In this document: piece after piece, positions 26,345 to 36,056 of the stretch
Position numbering within the stretch: the first letter of the stretch is position 1
How the letters are laid out: every line of letters starts with the position of its first letter
DNA from: Gammaproteobacteria bacterium
GTDB taxonomy: Bacteria; Pseudomonadota; Gammaproteobacteria; Steroidobacterales; GCA-2729495
Reading direction: 5' to 3'
Assembly: GCA_028285245.1 (NCBI GenBank)
Contig: JANQPY010000035.1
Span: forward strand, 1-64,000
DNA length: 64,000 nt
Translations under genes and position numbers: made by a program
The notes under the pieces: model-generated
Told to the model about the DNA's origin: nothing
The model's database searches: none
What the model saw: the letters and a program-made list of their open reading frames with translations, nothing else

Positions 26345-27418
26345 TTAGAGCACGCCCGCCTTGATTAGCCGCTCTATGTTGGCTGCCTGGCGGCGGCGAA
26401 ACACTTCGCGGTCCGGCGGCTCCACGACCTCGCCGTCTTCGAGCAGAAAGTTGCCGCGGTGAAAGTCTGCTTGCGCATAGCTTTCCGCAAATAGTCCATA
26501 GGCCTGGCGGGAGAGTATGTTCGCCATGCCCATGCGGCGCCGTTCGCGACGCAGCGCACCAATATCCAGCACGGCATTGGCGGACATGCTCTCACCACCC
26601 TGACCGGCTTCCGTTATCACCTCGCCGTGCGGACCGACGATTTTCGACATGGCGCTGCAGGTATAGGCCGGAATGGGAATGTCCTCAATGCTTGCCGAAT
26701 TGGGCGAGACCACGTAGGCCATGTTTTCAACGGCGCGCGCGCGGCGCGCCAGTTCCTTGATCGTGAGTTGCGGGCTGCCCGGCTCGCTGGTCGGATGAAT
26801 AATGACCTCGGCACCACGCATCACGTGCATGCGACTGAACTCCGGATACAGCACTTCCTCAGAAGCAATCATGGCGAGATTGCCGATTTCTGTTTTGGCC
26901 ACCGGGAACACGCCGTCTAATCCGTAGATATCGAGGTACTTGTCCCACACGTCGTGCGGAGTGGGCTCAAAGCTCGACGTCAGGCGGCGATAACGCAGTA
27001 TGACATCGCCCGACGGGCCGATGATGAAGCACACCTGGAAGTACAGCTCAGGGAAGTTCGGATCAACCTCGTACACATTACCAGCCAGAAAAATGTCGTT
27101 GTCCTGGGCAATCTTGCCGAGGGCCTCGTACTCCGGACCGTCGTAACTGAAACAGGCCTTGTCGCGCCACTCGGCTGGCGTCTCCTTCATCGGAAATCCT
27201 GTCACTGCGTATTCCGGCAGGGCAACCAGCCGCACCGGAACGCCGTAGAACCATTCGCAAAAGTTCGAAGCGGTGGTGGCGTAACCTGCGATCGTTTTGA
27301 TCGTCTCGGCGATGCGCGGACGAGCGGTGCTGGCATCAGCGCAGCGATTGACACCGTTGCAGGACACCTGCAGGGCAACCGCGATGAATTCCAGGCTTTC
27401 CGTTTTGTCTTCCGACAT
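26345..27418 (-). CDS. Nitrilase-superfamily protein with a substituted catalytic triad
   Basis: A 357-residue protein with the alpha-beta-beta-alpha carbon-nitrogen hydrolase fold: ALPEYAVTGFP near residue 67, then YRRLTSSFEP, then LAMIASEEVLYPEFSR. In the superfamily these blocks hold Glu, Lys and Cys. Here Glu69 is kept, the Lys position is Arg145 and the nucleophile Cys position aligns with Ser186 (with Ala185 before it). Ordinary amidase or nitrilase chemistry is therefore unlikely. The gene lies 75 bases upstream of the molybdenum enzyme on the same strand and may be in its operon, possibly as a binding or regulatory protein or an enzyme with a different mechanism. Confidence 0.82.
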   Translation of the reverse strand: MSEDKTESLEFIAVALQVSCNGVNRCADASTARPRIAETIKTIAGYATTASNFCEWFYGVPVRLVALPEYAVTGFPMKETPAEWRDKACFSYDGPEYEALGKIAQDNDIFLAGNVYEVDPNFPELYFQVCFIIGPSGDVILRYRRLTSSFEPTPHDVWDKYLDIYGLDGVFPVAKTEIGNLAMIASEEVLYPEFSRMHVMRGAEVIIHPTSEPGSPQLTIKELARRARAVENMAYVVSPNSASIEDIPIPAYTCSAMSKIVGPHGEVITEAGQGGESMSANAVLDIGALRRERRRMGMANILSRQAYGLFAESYAQADFHRGNFLLEDGEVVEPPDREVFRRRQAANIERLIKAGVL

Positions 27419-27599
27419 GCTTCTTATCCCCTTGTTTATTCAGTCGGTGCTAGTCCGCACGCGAACGGCCGGGCTTGTGACCCCCTAAACCCGCCGGAAG
27501 TATAGGCAGACCGCGGCAGGCGAGCCGGGGCAAGCTAATCGGCGACCGCGTGTCAGCCAGATACATCGGCTTGAGGCGAAACCGGGGCATCAGCACGGC

Positions 27600-28379
27600 A
27601 TGATCGACGGGTGCGGCGCGCGCTTCTGGAGGATGCGTAACGTGGCCACTGAGCCAACATGGAGTCAGCCCGGTATGCGGGCGACCATGAACGGCACCGG
27701 GTTCATGTTCACGGTGCTTGACGACTTCGCCCGCGAATTTATCGATTACGCTGCCACGCTGGACGAACCGGTTCTTGAACTCGGGTGTGCGTATGGCGTC
27801 GCGACGTTGCCGGCACTGGCGAAGGGCGCAACCGTGGTCGCCAGCGACCTCAGTCAGCAACACCTCGACATTCTGCTGGACGAAGCACCGCCGAGGGACC
27901 GCGATCGTCTGACCTGTGTGCAAGCCGAGCTTCCGGGGGCAGAGTTTCCAGCCGGGCACTTCGGCGCGATTCTCTGCTCCCGAGTCCTGCATTTTCTCGA
28001 TGGTGCCGCGGTCGATGCGTCGGTAAAAAAGATGTTTCAGTGGCTTCGCCCTGGCGGAAAACTTTTCCTGGTCGCCGACACTCCGTATGGCATCTGGCGA
28101 AAGTTTGCCCCCGTATTCGAAGCCAGGCTGGCCCGGGGGGACCGCTGGCCCGGCATCATGGTGGCTCTGGAAAACTATTTGCCCCAGGGCCCGACCGGAC
28201 GGCCCGTCAAGGGCCCGCCTTTCATGAATCTCATGGCGCCCGAGTTGTTGGCCCGCTGCGCACAAGAGGCCGGCTTTGAGACCGTGCGTGCTGAGTACAT
28301 TGATCGCAGTGATTTCAGTGGCTTAGGAAGGATGGATGGGCGAGAAAACACCGGCCTGGTCGCCCTGAAGCCGCGTTGA
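27600..28379 (+). CDS. SAM-dependent methyltransferase, class I
   Basis: Up to 259 residues; the start is uncertain and could be several codons later, since conserved sequence begins at about GTGFMFTVLDDFA. Motif I reads VLELGCAYGVATL, the SAM-binding glycine motif, followed by VVASDLSQQHLDIL (acidic end of strand 2) and later GAILCSRVLHFLD and LRPGGKLFLVADTPYG. The length fits a small-molecule methyltransferase of the type 11/UbiE-like groups. It stands alone on plus; the substrate is not known. Confidence 0.85.
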   Translation: MIDGCGARFWRMRNVATEPTWSQPGMRATMNGTGFMFTVLDDFAREFIDYAATLDEPVLELGCAYGVATLPALAKGATVVASDLSQQHLDILLDEAPPRDRDRLTCVQAELPGAEFPAGHFGAILCSRVLHFLDGAAVDASVKKMFQWLRPGGKLFLVADTPYGIWRKFAPVFEARLARGDRWPGIMVALENYLPQGPTGRPVKGPPFMNLMAPELLARCAQEAGFETVRAEYIDRSDFSGLGRMDGRENTGLVALKPR

Positions 28380-28600
28380 TCCCCGGGGACCAGCGCAAGC
28401 GGCGGCGCAGCCCGGGGCTTATGTCAACAATGGGCGGCGAAGAGAGGCCGGAAGAGCGCATTATTTGGGGGGCTGCCAACAGAACGTGACTCAACCGGCG
28501 GTGCGGCCGGGGTAGCATTGCAAGAATAAACGCGCACTGTGGGGTCGCACGCGCCAGACGCGGCTGGCGATCGACTGCTCCACGCAAAGGTGCCAATAAG

Positions 28601-31141
28601 ATGGCTGAAAAACCGGCAACATCCGGCTGTGACTATCGGGTAGCGGAGTTCCGGGAGCTATTTAATGAGTTCCTGGGCGGACGCGTCAATCTTGAGATGG
28701 TGCTGCGCGCTGTCGGTGAGACCATTGATGCGGCGCCCAACTGCGCATCGAGTCTGCAGGCCTGTCTGGACGAATCTGTGCAGGCGGGGCAACTACCCGA
28801 GCAAACCTGGGAACGCCTTACCGCCGAGATAGACCACATGGCCGCTGCCGCCGGAATCGATGACGACGTCGATATCGATGAAGACACCGAGTGGTCCGAG
28901 GAAGCGCCGGCATCCAGCCCGTCACCACAGCTGGCCGGCCTGGAAGCGGAAGACACTAACTTTACCGCCGCGGGCAGCGACCGCCAGCCGCCCGCCCCTG
29001 AAGAGCGCGAAGAAGTCTTGTCACCCGGCACGCTGCTGGCTAACCGCTACGTCATCGTGGCACGCATCGAAGCTGGCAGCATGGGCTTTATCTACAAGGC
29101 ACTGGATCGGCATCGAAAAGACACGGGGGACGAAGATCCATGGGTGGCGATCAAGGTGGTTGGACCGCGGTTCACCGACCACCCGATGGCAGCTGAGGCG
29201 CTGGAGAACGAGGCCAGGCTCTGCCGCAGTCTTGATCACCCCAACATCGTCAGGCTCCTGGACTTCACTCGAGCTGACGACCGCTACTTCATCAGTATGG
29301 AATGGCTGGATGGCGACTCGCTCCGGCAGGTGCTGAACGGCTCCGCTGGGAAACCCCTGCCCGCTGCCCAGTGCGAGCGTATCGTCAGAAGCCTGGCCGA
29401 TGCGCTTGGTCACGCGCACTCGCGAGGTGTTGTGCATGCTGATGTAAAACCGGGCAACGTATTCGTCTCTCGCGATGGCCACGTCAAGCTGCTGGATTTC
29501 GGGATCGCGCGCGCAGCCAGCGCGGTGGGCGAAACATTTGATGCGGCCGCGCTAGGCGGCAAGACCCCGGCGTACGCAAGCTGCGAAGTACTGGAGGGCG
29601 CGCCTGCGACCGCCAGCGATGATCTGTTTTCGCTGGCGGTACTCGCGTATCGGCTTTGGTCTGGCCAGCGTCCCTTCGACGGCCAGAATGCGCTTGCCGC
29701 AGAAACCGCTGATGCGTCGCCCTCGGCAGTGCCGGGCCTGCAGCCGAACCGCTGGAGCGCACTGCGGGCGGCGCTGAGCTTCCGAGCTGAACACCGTCAG
29801 CAATCGGTGCAGGACTTCGCCCAGGAGTTTTTCGCTGCCGCAACCACGCACCATGCAGCACCAGCGGCCCCGGCTAAGGCACCCGCGGAGCCGCGCGGCC
29901 GCGTATCCACACCGCCGGCAAGCGCCCAGACTGCCGAGCCCGGCGGCTGGAACATGCCCTCAGGGCCCGTCATGCTCGGCCTTGCCGCCAGCGCGGCAGC
30001 GTTGGTCGCCGCGTTAGGCCTGCTCCGAACCGGATCTGACGGCGTCCCCACCGACAGTGCGCCGCCGACCGCGGCAGGCAATCAGAGTGAAGTTATTTCC
30101 GGCCAGGCCGTGCCGGCCACCGCAGGCAATGCGGCCCGTGATGTGCGGTCCCCGGCGGAAGCTGACGACCGCGCCGTCGAGCCCCTGATAGTCGCAGCGA
30201 ATCCCAGCGATTCGCTCGCTGCGGAAACGGATTTGGCGCTCATCACGCCACGCACACTGCCGGGCAGTGAGTCTGCCCCGGCGCCGGCAACGGCCGACGC
30301 ACCGGTCGAGGAAGCTCGCGATGATTCGGCGGAGAACACGGTTGCCGAGGCGGGTGAGTCCGACACGGTTGCGGGGGACAGGGCCGAACCAGCCACGCGA
30401 ATCGCCGCCACCGAAGCGCAGCCGAACGGCCTCGCACCCACGGCGGCGGAACCGGTCAGTACGGCTGCTGTGAGCGAGACGGCACTCGCCCGCGATGCAG
30501 AGGCCGATGCCCCGGGCCAACAGGTCCTCACTCCGCTCCAGGTCAGCGCTGAAATTGAGCCCGCGGATCCTGCTGGTAACGAGGCAGAGCGGCGCGCAGA
30601 GTCTGCCATTGACGCATCCGTGGCAGATTCATCCGCCGGCCCACTAGCAGCACCGCAAAGACCACCCGCCAACCTCGATGCCGCGCCGACGACGGAGGGC
30701 GATACCCTTGTGGCTTCCACCCAGGCTTTGTCATTCGCAGCCAGCAGTGCGCTGGATCCTGCGGTCGGTGGGCGCCTCGCGGAAACCGGCCCGCCAGCCC
30801 CGTTGCGCAAGAAACCTGAGCCCTCACCGAGCGAGATCGGACCCGCAGCGCCGGCAGGACCGCTGAACGTGGAGCTGTCTGAGCTGGAGTTTGAGAACTT
30901 TGTCGAGCCGCGCTTCCCACGGCGACTTCAATTCAGCGATCGATCGGGCTGGGTAGAGGTGCGCTTCCGCGTCGATCGCTCAGGGGCAACCACCGATATC
31001 GAAATTCTGGATGCGGAACCTGGCACGATCTTTAATACAGCCGCGCTCGTTGCAGTCCGCAAGTGGCGATTCAAGCCAATGGTGGTCGACGGCGAGGCAG
31101 TAGAGTCAATTACAGAAGTCCGCCTGCGCTTCGAACCTTAG
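28601..31141 (+). CDS. Membrane Ser/Thr protein kinase fused to a TonB C-terminal domain
   Basis: An 846-residue protein. Residues 1-90 are an acidic helical region; 145-410 form a Hanks-type kinase with EAGSMGFIYKA (glycine loop), Lys185 in VAIKVV, Asp281 in HADVKPGN and Asp299-Phe-Gly in LLDFGIAR, so all key residues are kept. One transmembrane helix follows at about 456-475. A long Ala/Pro/Glu-rich linker (480-750) leads to a TonB_C domain (RFPRRLQFSDRSGWVEVRF, then NTAALVAVRKWRFKPM) at 760-846, which would lie in the periplasm. The layout suggests a kinase that senses or drives something across the envelope. No partner ExbB/ExbD is nearby. Confidence 0.9.
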   Translation: MAEKPATSGCDYRVAEFRELFNEFLGGRVNLEMVLRAVGETIDAAPNCASSLQACLDESVQAGQLPEQTWERLTAEIDHMAAAAGIDDDVDIDEDTEWSEEAPASSPSPQLAGLEAEDTNFTAAGSDRQPPAPEEREEVLSPGTLLANRYVIVARIEAGSMGFIYKALDRHRKDTGDEDPWVAIKVVGPRFTDHPMAAEALENEARLCRSLDHPNIVRLLDFTRADDRYFISMEWLDGDSLRQVLNGSAGKPLPAAQCERIVRSLADALGHAHSRGVVHADVKPGNVFVSRDGHVKLLDFGIARAASAVGETFDAAALGGKTPAYASCEVLEGAPATASDDLFSLAVLAYRLWSGQRPFDGQNALAAETADASPSAVPGLQPNRWSALRAALSFRAEHRQQSVQDFAQEFFAAATTHHAAPAAPAKAPAEPRGRVSTPPASAQTAEPGGWNMPSGPVMLGLAASAAALVAALGLLRTGSDGVPTDSAPPTAAGNQSEVISGQAVPATAGNAARDVRSPAEADDRAVEPLIVAANPSDSLAAETDLALITPRTLPGSESAPAPATADAPVEEARDDSAENTVAEAGESDTVAGDRAEPATRIAATEAQPNGLAPTAAEPVSTAAVSETALARDAEADAPGQQVLTPLQVSAEIEPADPAGNEAERRAESAIDASVADSSAGPLAAPQRPPANLDAAPTTEGDTLVASTQALSFAASSALDPAVGGRLAETGPPAPLRKKPEPSPSEIGPAAPAGPLNVELSELEFENFVEPRFPRRLQFSDRSGWVEVRFRVDRSGATTDIEILDAEPGTIFNTAALVAVRKWRFKPMVVDGEAVESITEVRLRFEP

Positions 31142-31205
31142 CCGGCCACTGGAACCCGCGGCCTGCCCCTCGATAGAGGGACATTGAGACCCGGTGGAGA
31201 TTGGC

Positions 31206-32003
31206 CTAGAGACCCAGCGGGCCAAACACATCGCGCTTGCGAAACAGACTCATAAAGAAGCGCTTGCGTGCCTTGCCTGGCGTCAGCCAGCGCACGGCCG
31301 CGCCATTTTTTTCCGCCTTCAGCATGCCGTCGACCAGAAACGGTGTGACCGTCTCAACCGTGTCGGCCAGGATGTTCAGAATCCTTTTGCTTTTTTCCCA
31401 GCGCTCGTCACGCTGTTCCGGCGGCGGTACGAGCAGGTCGGTGACCACAATGCCCGGGCTCAGGTAACACATCTTTACGGGTGTATCTTTTAGCTCAACT
31501 GCAAGCGCCTTGGTCAGATACTTGACGGCATACTTGGTCGCCCCGTAAGGAGCAATCGTTGGCCTGACCTGGCCATTGCTGCCAAAACCTTCCATGTTGA
31601 AAATCTTGCCGCCGCCCTGCGAGTACATGCCGGGGATGGCGACACGGCAGCCGTTCATCAGACCAGTCAGATTGGTCTGCACGGTCAACGCAAAATCTTC
31701 TGGCGGCACCGCAAAAAAAGGTGCCTTGATGCCGTCGCGCCCCGCATTGTTCACCCAGATATCTACGCCGCCGAGACTGGCCGCGGCGTGGTCCCAGAGG
31801 CGCTGAACCTGCTCGAAGTCAGCAACATCGCAGGCCTGCCCAGCCACTGTTCGACCAGCAAATTCCTCGGCCAGCTGGCCGCTCACCTCGGCCACGGCGT
31901 CCGCGCGACGACTGGACACAACCACATCATGGCCGCGGGCAAGAAATTCCCGCGCCATGCCAAGACCAATGCCTTTGGTGCTGCCGGTAATGACGACATT
32001 CAT
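31206..32003 (-). CDS. SDR family oxidoreductase
   Basis: A 265-residue classical short-chain dehydrogenase: TGSTKGIGLGMA at residues 6-17 binds NAD(P), NNAGRDG is the family NNAG motif, and YGATKYAVK supplies the catalytic Tyr and Lys. The Ser expected before the Tyr is not in the usual context (IFNMEGFGSNG), so its identity is uncertain. The C-terminal part lacks a clear glycine-rich tail, as in many uncharacterised SDRs. It stands 89 bases downstream of the CBS gene. The substrate is not known. Confidence 0.88.
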   Translation of the reverse strand: MNVVITGSTKGIGLGMAREFLARGHDVVVSSRRADAVAEVSGQLAEEFAGRTVAGQACDVADFEQVQRLWDHAAASLGGVDIWVNNAGRDGIKAPFFAVPPEDFALTVQTNLTGLMNGCRVAIPGMYSQGGGKIFNMEGFGSNGQVRPTIAPYGATKYAVKYLTKALAVELKDTPVKMCYLSPGIVVTDLLVPPPEQRDERWEKSKRILNILADTVETVTPFLVDGMLKAEKNGAAVRWLTPGKARKRFFMSLFRKRDVFGPLGL

Positions 32004-32092
32004 GCTTGTCTACTTCCCACCGTAAACCACATGAACGCGTGAGGCGGCCGTTGCACAAGCGACCAAACGCAGTGATTTACCGATCCGCAAGT

Positions 32093-32497
32093 TCAATAAA
32101 TTTTTTCCAGTGCTCTTAACACATCGCGTCGGCTGATCTGGCCCACCAGGCGCTGCCGCTCCATAACCGGAAAGCGCCGAAAGCTACTATTGAGAAACAG
32201 CTCCGCCAGTTCGACGATACTGTCATCAGCGTCGACAGTCTTCACGCTACCTGTCATGTATTCACTGACTTTGCCACCTAGCTGCTCGTGATAACTCGAC
32301 TGGAGGGCAACCCGCAGACAATCGTGCTCGGAGAGCATACCGACCAGGTTGCCGCGTAAATCCACCACCGGCACGCCGGAGATGCGATGCTCAACCAGCT
32401 TGTGAATAGCCTCAAGAATGCCCATAGCGGGCGTCACTGTGATCGGATTGGCGGCCATGTAGTCGCGAACCTTGACTGTTCTTAGTGGCACTCGCAT
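32093..32497 (-). CDS. CBS-pair domain protein
   Basis: A 134-residue protein made of two CBS repeats. The first has VRDYMAANPITVTPAMGILEA and then HRISGVPVVDLRGNLVGMLSE (cited in part: GVPVVD); the second has VSEYMTGSVKTVDADDS and FRRFPVMERQRLVGQISRRD (cited in part: RRFPV). CBS pairs bind adenine nucleotides and tune partner proteins. Stand-alone ones like this act as small sensors. It lies 28 bases downstream of nqrM on the same strand, so it may be the tail of the nqr operon and could relate the pump to adenylate levels; that link is inference. Confidence 0.9.
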   Translation of the reverse strand: MRVPLRTVKVRDYMAANPITVTPAMGILEAIHKLVEHRISGVPVVDLRGNLVGMLSEHDCLRVALQSSYHEQLGGKVSEYMTGSVKTVDADDSIVELAELFLNSSFRRFPVMERQRLVGQISRRDVLRALEKIY

Positions 32498-32525
32498 TCC
32501 CCCCGGCCGAAGCCCGCTAGTCGCT

Positions 32526-32732
32526 TTACCTTATGGCCGATTCGCTCCGCGCCGCTTCAGCCTGCCTGCGCTTCGCGCAGGGCCGCGAACAGGCGGCGCA
32601 CTGACTACCGCCGTCCACACCAACGGCCGCACCGCAGCCTCCCCGCAGACCCGGCCGGCCTAGCAAACGGCCGATTCCCATGGCGATCATCACAGCCAGC
32701 ATCAACAACAAGGTGAACAGAAAAACGCCCAT
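32526..32732 (-). CDS. nqrM: NqrM, Na+-NQR maturation protein
   Basis: A 68-residue protein of the DUF539 family. One N-terminal membrane helix (about residues 3-23) is followed by a small cysteine-rich region: CGAA, then QCAACSRPCAKRR, four cysteines in all. NqrM is needed to place the iron bound by cysteines of NqrD and NqrE. It follows nqrF by 12 bases, as in other gammaproteobacteria. Confidence 0.93.
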   Translation of the reverse strand: MGVFLFTLLLMLAVMIAMGIGRLLGRPGLRGGCGAAVGVDGGSQCAACSRPCAKRRQAEAARSESAIR

Positions 32733-32744
32733 GTCGGTAAGCAG

Positions 32745-33968
32745 TTATCCGCCAAAATCATCCAGGCTGATGCTGTCGCGCTCAACACCAAGATCTACCA
32801 GCATATCGATAACCGCGGCGTTCATCACTGGCGGCCCGCACAGGTAGTACTCGCAATCTTCCGGTGCCTCATGGTCTTTAAGGTACTCCTCATAGAGGAC
32901 CTGGTGAATGAAGCCTGTGTGCCCATCCCAGTCATCGCTGTCGAGCGGCTCGGAGAGCGCGATATGCCAGTCGAAGTTGTCGTGAGCCGCGGCCAGCCCA
33001 TCGAAGTCATCCACGTAGAACAGCTCGCGTTTGCTGCGCGCGCCATACCAGAACGAAATCTTGCGCGTGCTATTAAGCCGTTTCAGCTGATCGAAAATAT
33101 GTGAGCGCATCGGGGCCATGCCGGCGCCGCCACCCACAAAAACCATTTCCTTGTCCGTCTCCTTGGCGAAAAACTCCCCATAGGGACCGGAAATCGTGAC
33201 CTGGTCACCCGGTTGCAAACCAAACACGAAAGATGACATTTGTCCGGGTGGCGCTTCTTTCCAAAGGGCCGGCGGCGGCGTGGCGATGCGTACGTTGAGC
33301 ATCACAACGTCCTTTTCCTCAGGATAGTTCGCCATCGAATATGCCCGCATCACGGGCTCGGTGACTTTCGAACGCAGCGACCACAGGTCATAACGATCCC
33401 AGTCTTCCCGAAAGTGCTCCGCCACCTGCATGTCACCAAACTGTCGCTCGTGCGGAGGGCACTCAATCTGAATATAGCCGCCCGCCCGGAAATCCAGCGC
33501 CTCGCCTGCGGGCAACTCCAGGACCAGCTCCTTAATAAAGGTGGCCACGTTGTCATTCGACCTGACGGTGCATTGCCACTGCTTTACCCCGAACACCTCG
33601 TCTGGCACCTGGATCCGGAGGCTTTCTTTGACCACAAGCTGACAGGCGAGGCGGTCGCCGGCGCGCGCCTCCCGCTTGGTAATGTGCGATTCCTCGGTAG
33701 GCAGGATCGTGCCGCCCCCCTCCAGCACCTGCACCCGGCATTGGCCGCAGGTACCGCCACCACCGCAGGCTGATGCGACAAACAGGTTTTCTTCCGCCAG
33801 CGCGGTTAACAGCTTGCCGCCAACCGGGCTCTTCAGCTCCCGCTCGCCGTTAATCAGAATGTTCACATCGCCAGTGGGCACCAGGCGCGAACGGGCACCA
33901 AGAATGAAGGCGACCAGCAGCATGACTACCGCCGTAAACAATCCCACCCCAAAAGCGATCTCCTGCAT
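32745..33968 (-). CDS. nqrF: Na+-translocating NADH:quinone reductase subunit F
   Basis: A 407-residue subunit that takes electrons from NADH. It starts with one membrane helix (residues 5-25). A [2Fe-2S] ferredoxin domain follows with [16 protein letters not shown]; the fourth Cys is in RLACQLVVK. The FAD site shows [12 protein letters not shown] and the NADH site shows [16 protein letters not shown] and YLCGPP. The C-terminal DDFGG is the usual NqrF end. It is 15 bases after nqrE. Confidence 0.97.
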   Translation of the reverse strand: MQEIAFGVGLFTAVVMLLVAFILGARSRLVPTGDVNILINGERELKSPVGGKLLTALAEENLFVASACGGGGTCGQCRVQVLEGGGTILPTEESHITKREARAGDRLACQLVVKESLRIQVPDEVFGVKQWQCTVRSNDNVATFIKELVLELPAGEALDFRAGGYIQIECPPHERQFGDMQVAEHFREDWDRYDLWSLRSKVTEPVMRAYSMANYPEEKDVVMLNVRIATPPPALWKEAPPGQMSSFVFGLQPGDQVTISGPYGEFFAKETDKEMVFVGGGAGMAPMRSHIFDQLKRLNSTRKISFWYGARSKRELFYVDDFDGLAAAHDNFDWHIALSEPLDSDDWDGHTGFIHQVLYEEYLKDHEAPEDCEYYLCGPPVMNAAVIDMLVDLGVERDSISLDDFGG

Positions 33969-33983
33969 AGCCGTTGCCTCTGC

Positions 33984-34592
33984 CTAGAGCTGAATGCCGG
34001 AGAACGCCATGAAACCCAGCGACATCAGGCCCACGGTAATAAAGGTGATTCCCAGCCCCTGCAGGCCATCGGGCACGTCGCTGTACTTCAGCTTCTCACG
34101 AATGCCGGCCAGCGCCACGATGGCCAGGGCCCAGCCCACACCACCGCCGACTCCGAACACCACGCTCTCGGTGAAACCGTAGTCACGCTCTACCATAAAC
34201 AGCGAGGCACCCAGGATGGCGCAGTTGACGGTGATCAGCGGCAAGAAGATTCCCAGCGCGTGATACAGCGCCGGAAAATACCGGTCCAACACCATCTCAA
34301 GTACCTGCACCATCGCGGCGATGACACCGATATAGCTGATCAACCCGAGAAAACTCATATCGGCGTCCGGGCTGCCCAGCCAGGCCAGGGCACCAGGCTG
34401 AAGCAGATACTGATACAGCAGGTTGTTTACCGGCACGGTAATGACCATGACGACGATGACGGCGGCGCCCAGACCGATGGCGGTCTCGATGCGCTTGGAT
34501 ACCGCCAGGAAGGTGCACATGCCCAGAAAAAACGCCAGCGCCAGGTTCTCGATGAAAACCGCGCGCACGAATAAACTCAGTGCCGCCTCCAT
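33984..34592 (-). CDS. nqrE: Na+-translocating NADH:quinone reductase subunit E
   Basis: A 202-residue six-helix membrane protein. [20 protein letters not shown], with the cysteine of the shared NqrD/NqrE iron site, and later [18 protein letters not shown] (second cysteine) are the family signatures. Together with NqrD it forms the pseudo-symmetric core that carries electrons to the NqrC FMN. The first base overlaps the last base of nqrD. Confidence 0.97.
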   Translation of the reverse strand: MEAALSLFVRAVFIENLALAFFLGMCTFLAVSKRIETAIGLGAAVIVVMVITVPVNNLLYQYLLQPGALAWLGSPDADMSFLGLISYIGVIAAMVQVLEMVLDRYFPALYHALGIFLPLITVNCAILGASLFMVERDYGFTESVVFGVGGGVGWALAIVALAGIREKLKYSDVPDGLQGLGITFITVGLMSLGFMAFSGIQL

Positions 34593-35254
34593 CAGACCAC
34601 CTCCTGCCGGTGGACGGCATGAATCTGATGCTCAGCCGGCTCGACCTGATCGCGCTTCCACGTGCGCACGCCCCAGATAATGAAGCCGATAATGAAAAAG
34701 GCGCTCGGCGGCAACAGCAACAGACCGTTACTTTGATACCAGCCGCCGTCGGTGGTGAGTGGCAGGACAGGCATGCCCAACAGGCTGCCCGACCCGAACA
34801 GCTCGCGGACGGCACCCACTATCAACAAAATCACGCTGTAGCCCAGACCGTTGCCGAGGCCATCGAGCACGCTCAGGCCCACCGGGTTCTTGCTCGCGAA
34901 CGCTTCAGCCCGGCCAAGCACGATGCAGTTGGTGATGATCAGGCCGACAAACACGGATAGCTTCTTAGAAGTCTCGTACGCATAGGCCTGCAGAATCTGA
35001 TCAACCACGATCACAAGTGACGCAATAATGGTCATCTGCACGATGATGCGAATGGCCGATGGCGTGTGGTGACGAATCAGGCTCACCGCGCCATTGGAGC
35101 AGGCGGTGACGGCGGTCAGCGCCAGGCTCATGATGATGGCGTTGAGCAAAGTCGTGGTGACCGCGAGCGCCGAACAGATCCCGAGCACCTGCAATGTAAT
35201 CGGATTGTTGTCGACCAATGGGTCAAGTACGACCTTTGATGAAGTGCTGGCCAC
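34592..35254 (-). CDS. nqrD: Na+-translocating NADH:quinone reductase subunit D
   Basis: A 220-residue membrane protein of the NqrD/RnfE family. The cysteine pair for the inter-subunit iron is visible in [15 protein letters not shown] and in [18 protein letters not shown]. Six hydrophobic segments fit the fold. It follows nqrC with one base between and overlaps nqrE by one. Confidence 0.97.
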   Translation of the reverse strand: MASTSSKVVLDPLVDNNPITLQVLGICSALAVTTTLLNAIIMSLALTAVTACSNGAVSLIRHHTPSAIRIIVQMTIIASLVIVVDQILQAYAYETSKKLSVFVGLIITNCIVLGRAEAFASKNPVGLSVLDGLGNGLGYSVILLIVGAVRELFGSGSLLGMPVLPLTTDGGWYQSNGLLLLPPSAFFIIGFIIWGVRTWKRDQVEPAEHQIHAVHRQEVV

Positions 35255-35255
35255 G

Positions 35256-36056
35256 CTATACGCCCTCCCTGCGCAGCTTGTTTAGGAAGGGCCCGAAGCC
35301 CTCTTCACCGAGCCAAAAACTCAGCATGTTGCTAACGCCATTGGCCGTAAGCGTAGAACCCGACAATGCATCTAGCTGCCACTGGGCCTGCGGGCTGGAC
35401 CGGTCGACCTGACCTTTGATGACACGCAGGCGAACATCGCCCTCGTCGCCGAAGACCAGTTTGCCTTCCCAGCTCGCCTGCCAGCGGGGATTCTGAACTT
35501 CGCCACCCAAACCCGGCGTCTCTGCCTGCTCGTAAAACGCCACGGCAGCGACCGTGTTGAGATCGCCCTCCAGCGCCAGGTACGCGTACATCGTGCTCCA
35601 CAGGCCGTAGCCGTGAATCGGCAGGACGATGCGCTGCAGACCGTTATCACTGACTTGCAGGTATACCGTCGCGTAGCGGGCCTGGCGGCCTATGCGGGCA
35701 GTATCTTCGGCCCGGGTCAGCGCTGAGCTTACGCTGGGATCGCGGGCTGCGGCCCGCGGGTCGTAAGTAGCCGGATCGATTGAATCGTTAAACCAGCCGG
35801 TTTCGAAGTCGACGACGCGCACCTGAAGCTGCGCGAACGACGCAGCGACGTCTGCTGCCGCCATGTCCGGACTGCCGAGCCCCGCAGCGACCACGACGTT
35901 GCGCTGCTGATCGAGAGCGGCTTCCGCCTGCTGTATTGGCCGAAGCAGAACTGCCGAGGCTGAAACCAGCAACGAGCATACAAGGCACAGACCAAGTGCG
36001 ACGAAGACGATCTTGCGCGCATCGTCGTTGGGGAGTTGCAGCAAGCCGCCAATCAT
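35256..36056 (-). CDS. nqrC: Na+-translocating NADH:quinone reductase subunit C
   Basis: A 266-residue subunit with one N-terminal membrane helix (about 12-32) and a periplasmic FMN-binding domain. The flavinylation motif near the C-terminus reads [13 protein letters not shown]; the Thr that receives FMN is present, but the residue before it is Ser where the usual pattern has Ala. ApbE, the transferase for this step, is encoded at the other end of the operon. The gene overlaps nqrB by 4 bases. Confidence 0.97.
   Translation of the reverse strand: MIGGLLQLPNDDARKIVFVALGLCLVCSLLVSASAVLLRPIQQAEAALDQQRNVVVAAGLGSPDMAAADVAASFAQLQVRVVDFETGWFNDSIDPATYDPRAAARDPSVSSALTRAEDTARIGRQARYATVYLQVSDNGLQRIVLPIHGYGLWSTMYAYLALEGDLNTVAAVAFYEQAETPGLGGEVQNPRWQASWEGKLVFGDEGDVRLRVIKGQVDRSSPQAQWQLDALSGSTLTANGVSNMLSFWLGEEGFGPFLNKLRREGV

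Noticed and set aside
30082..30810. Open frame of 242 codons on minus in the kinase linker
   Set aside because: It is the antisense of the Ala/Pro/Glu-rich linker; such low-complexity high-GC regions lack stops on the other strand.
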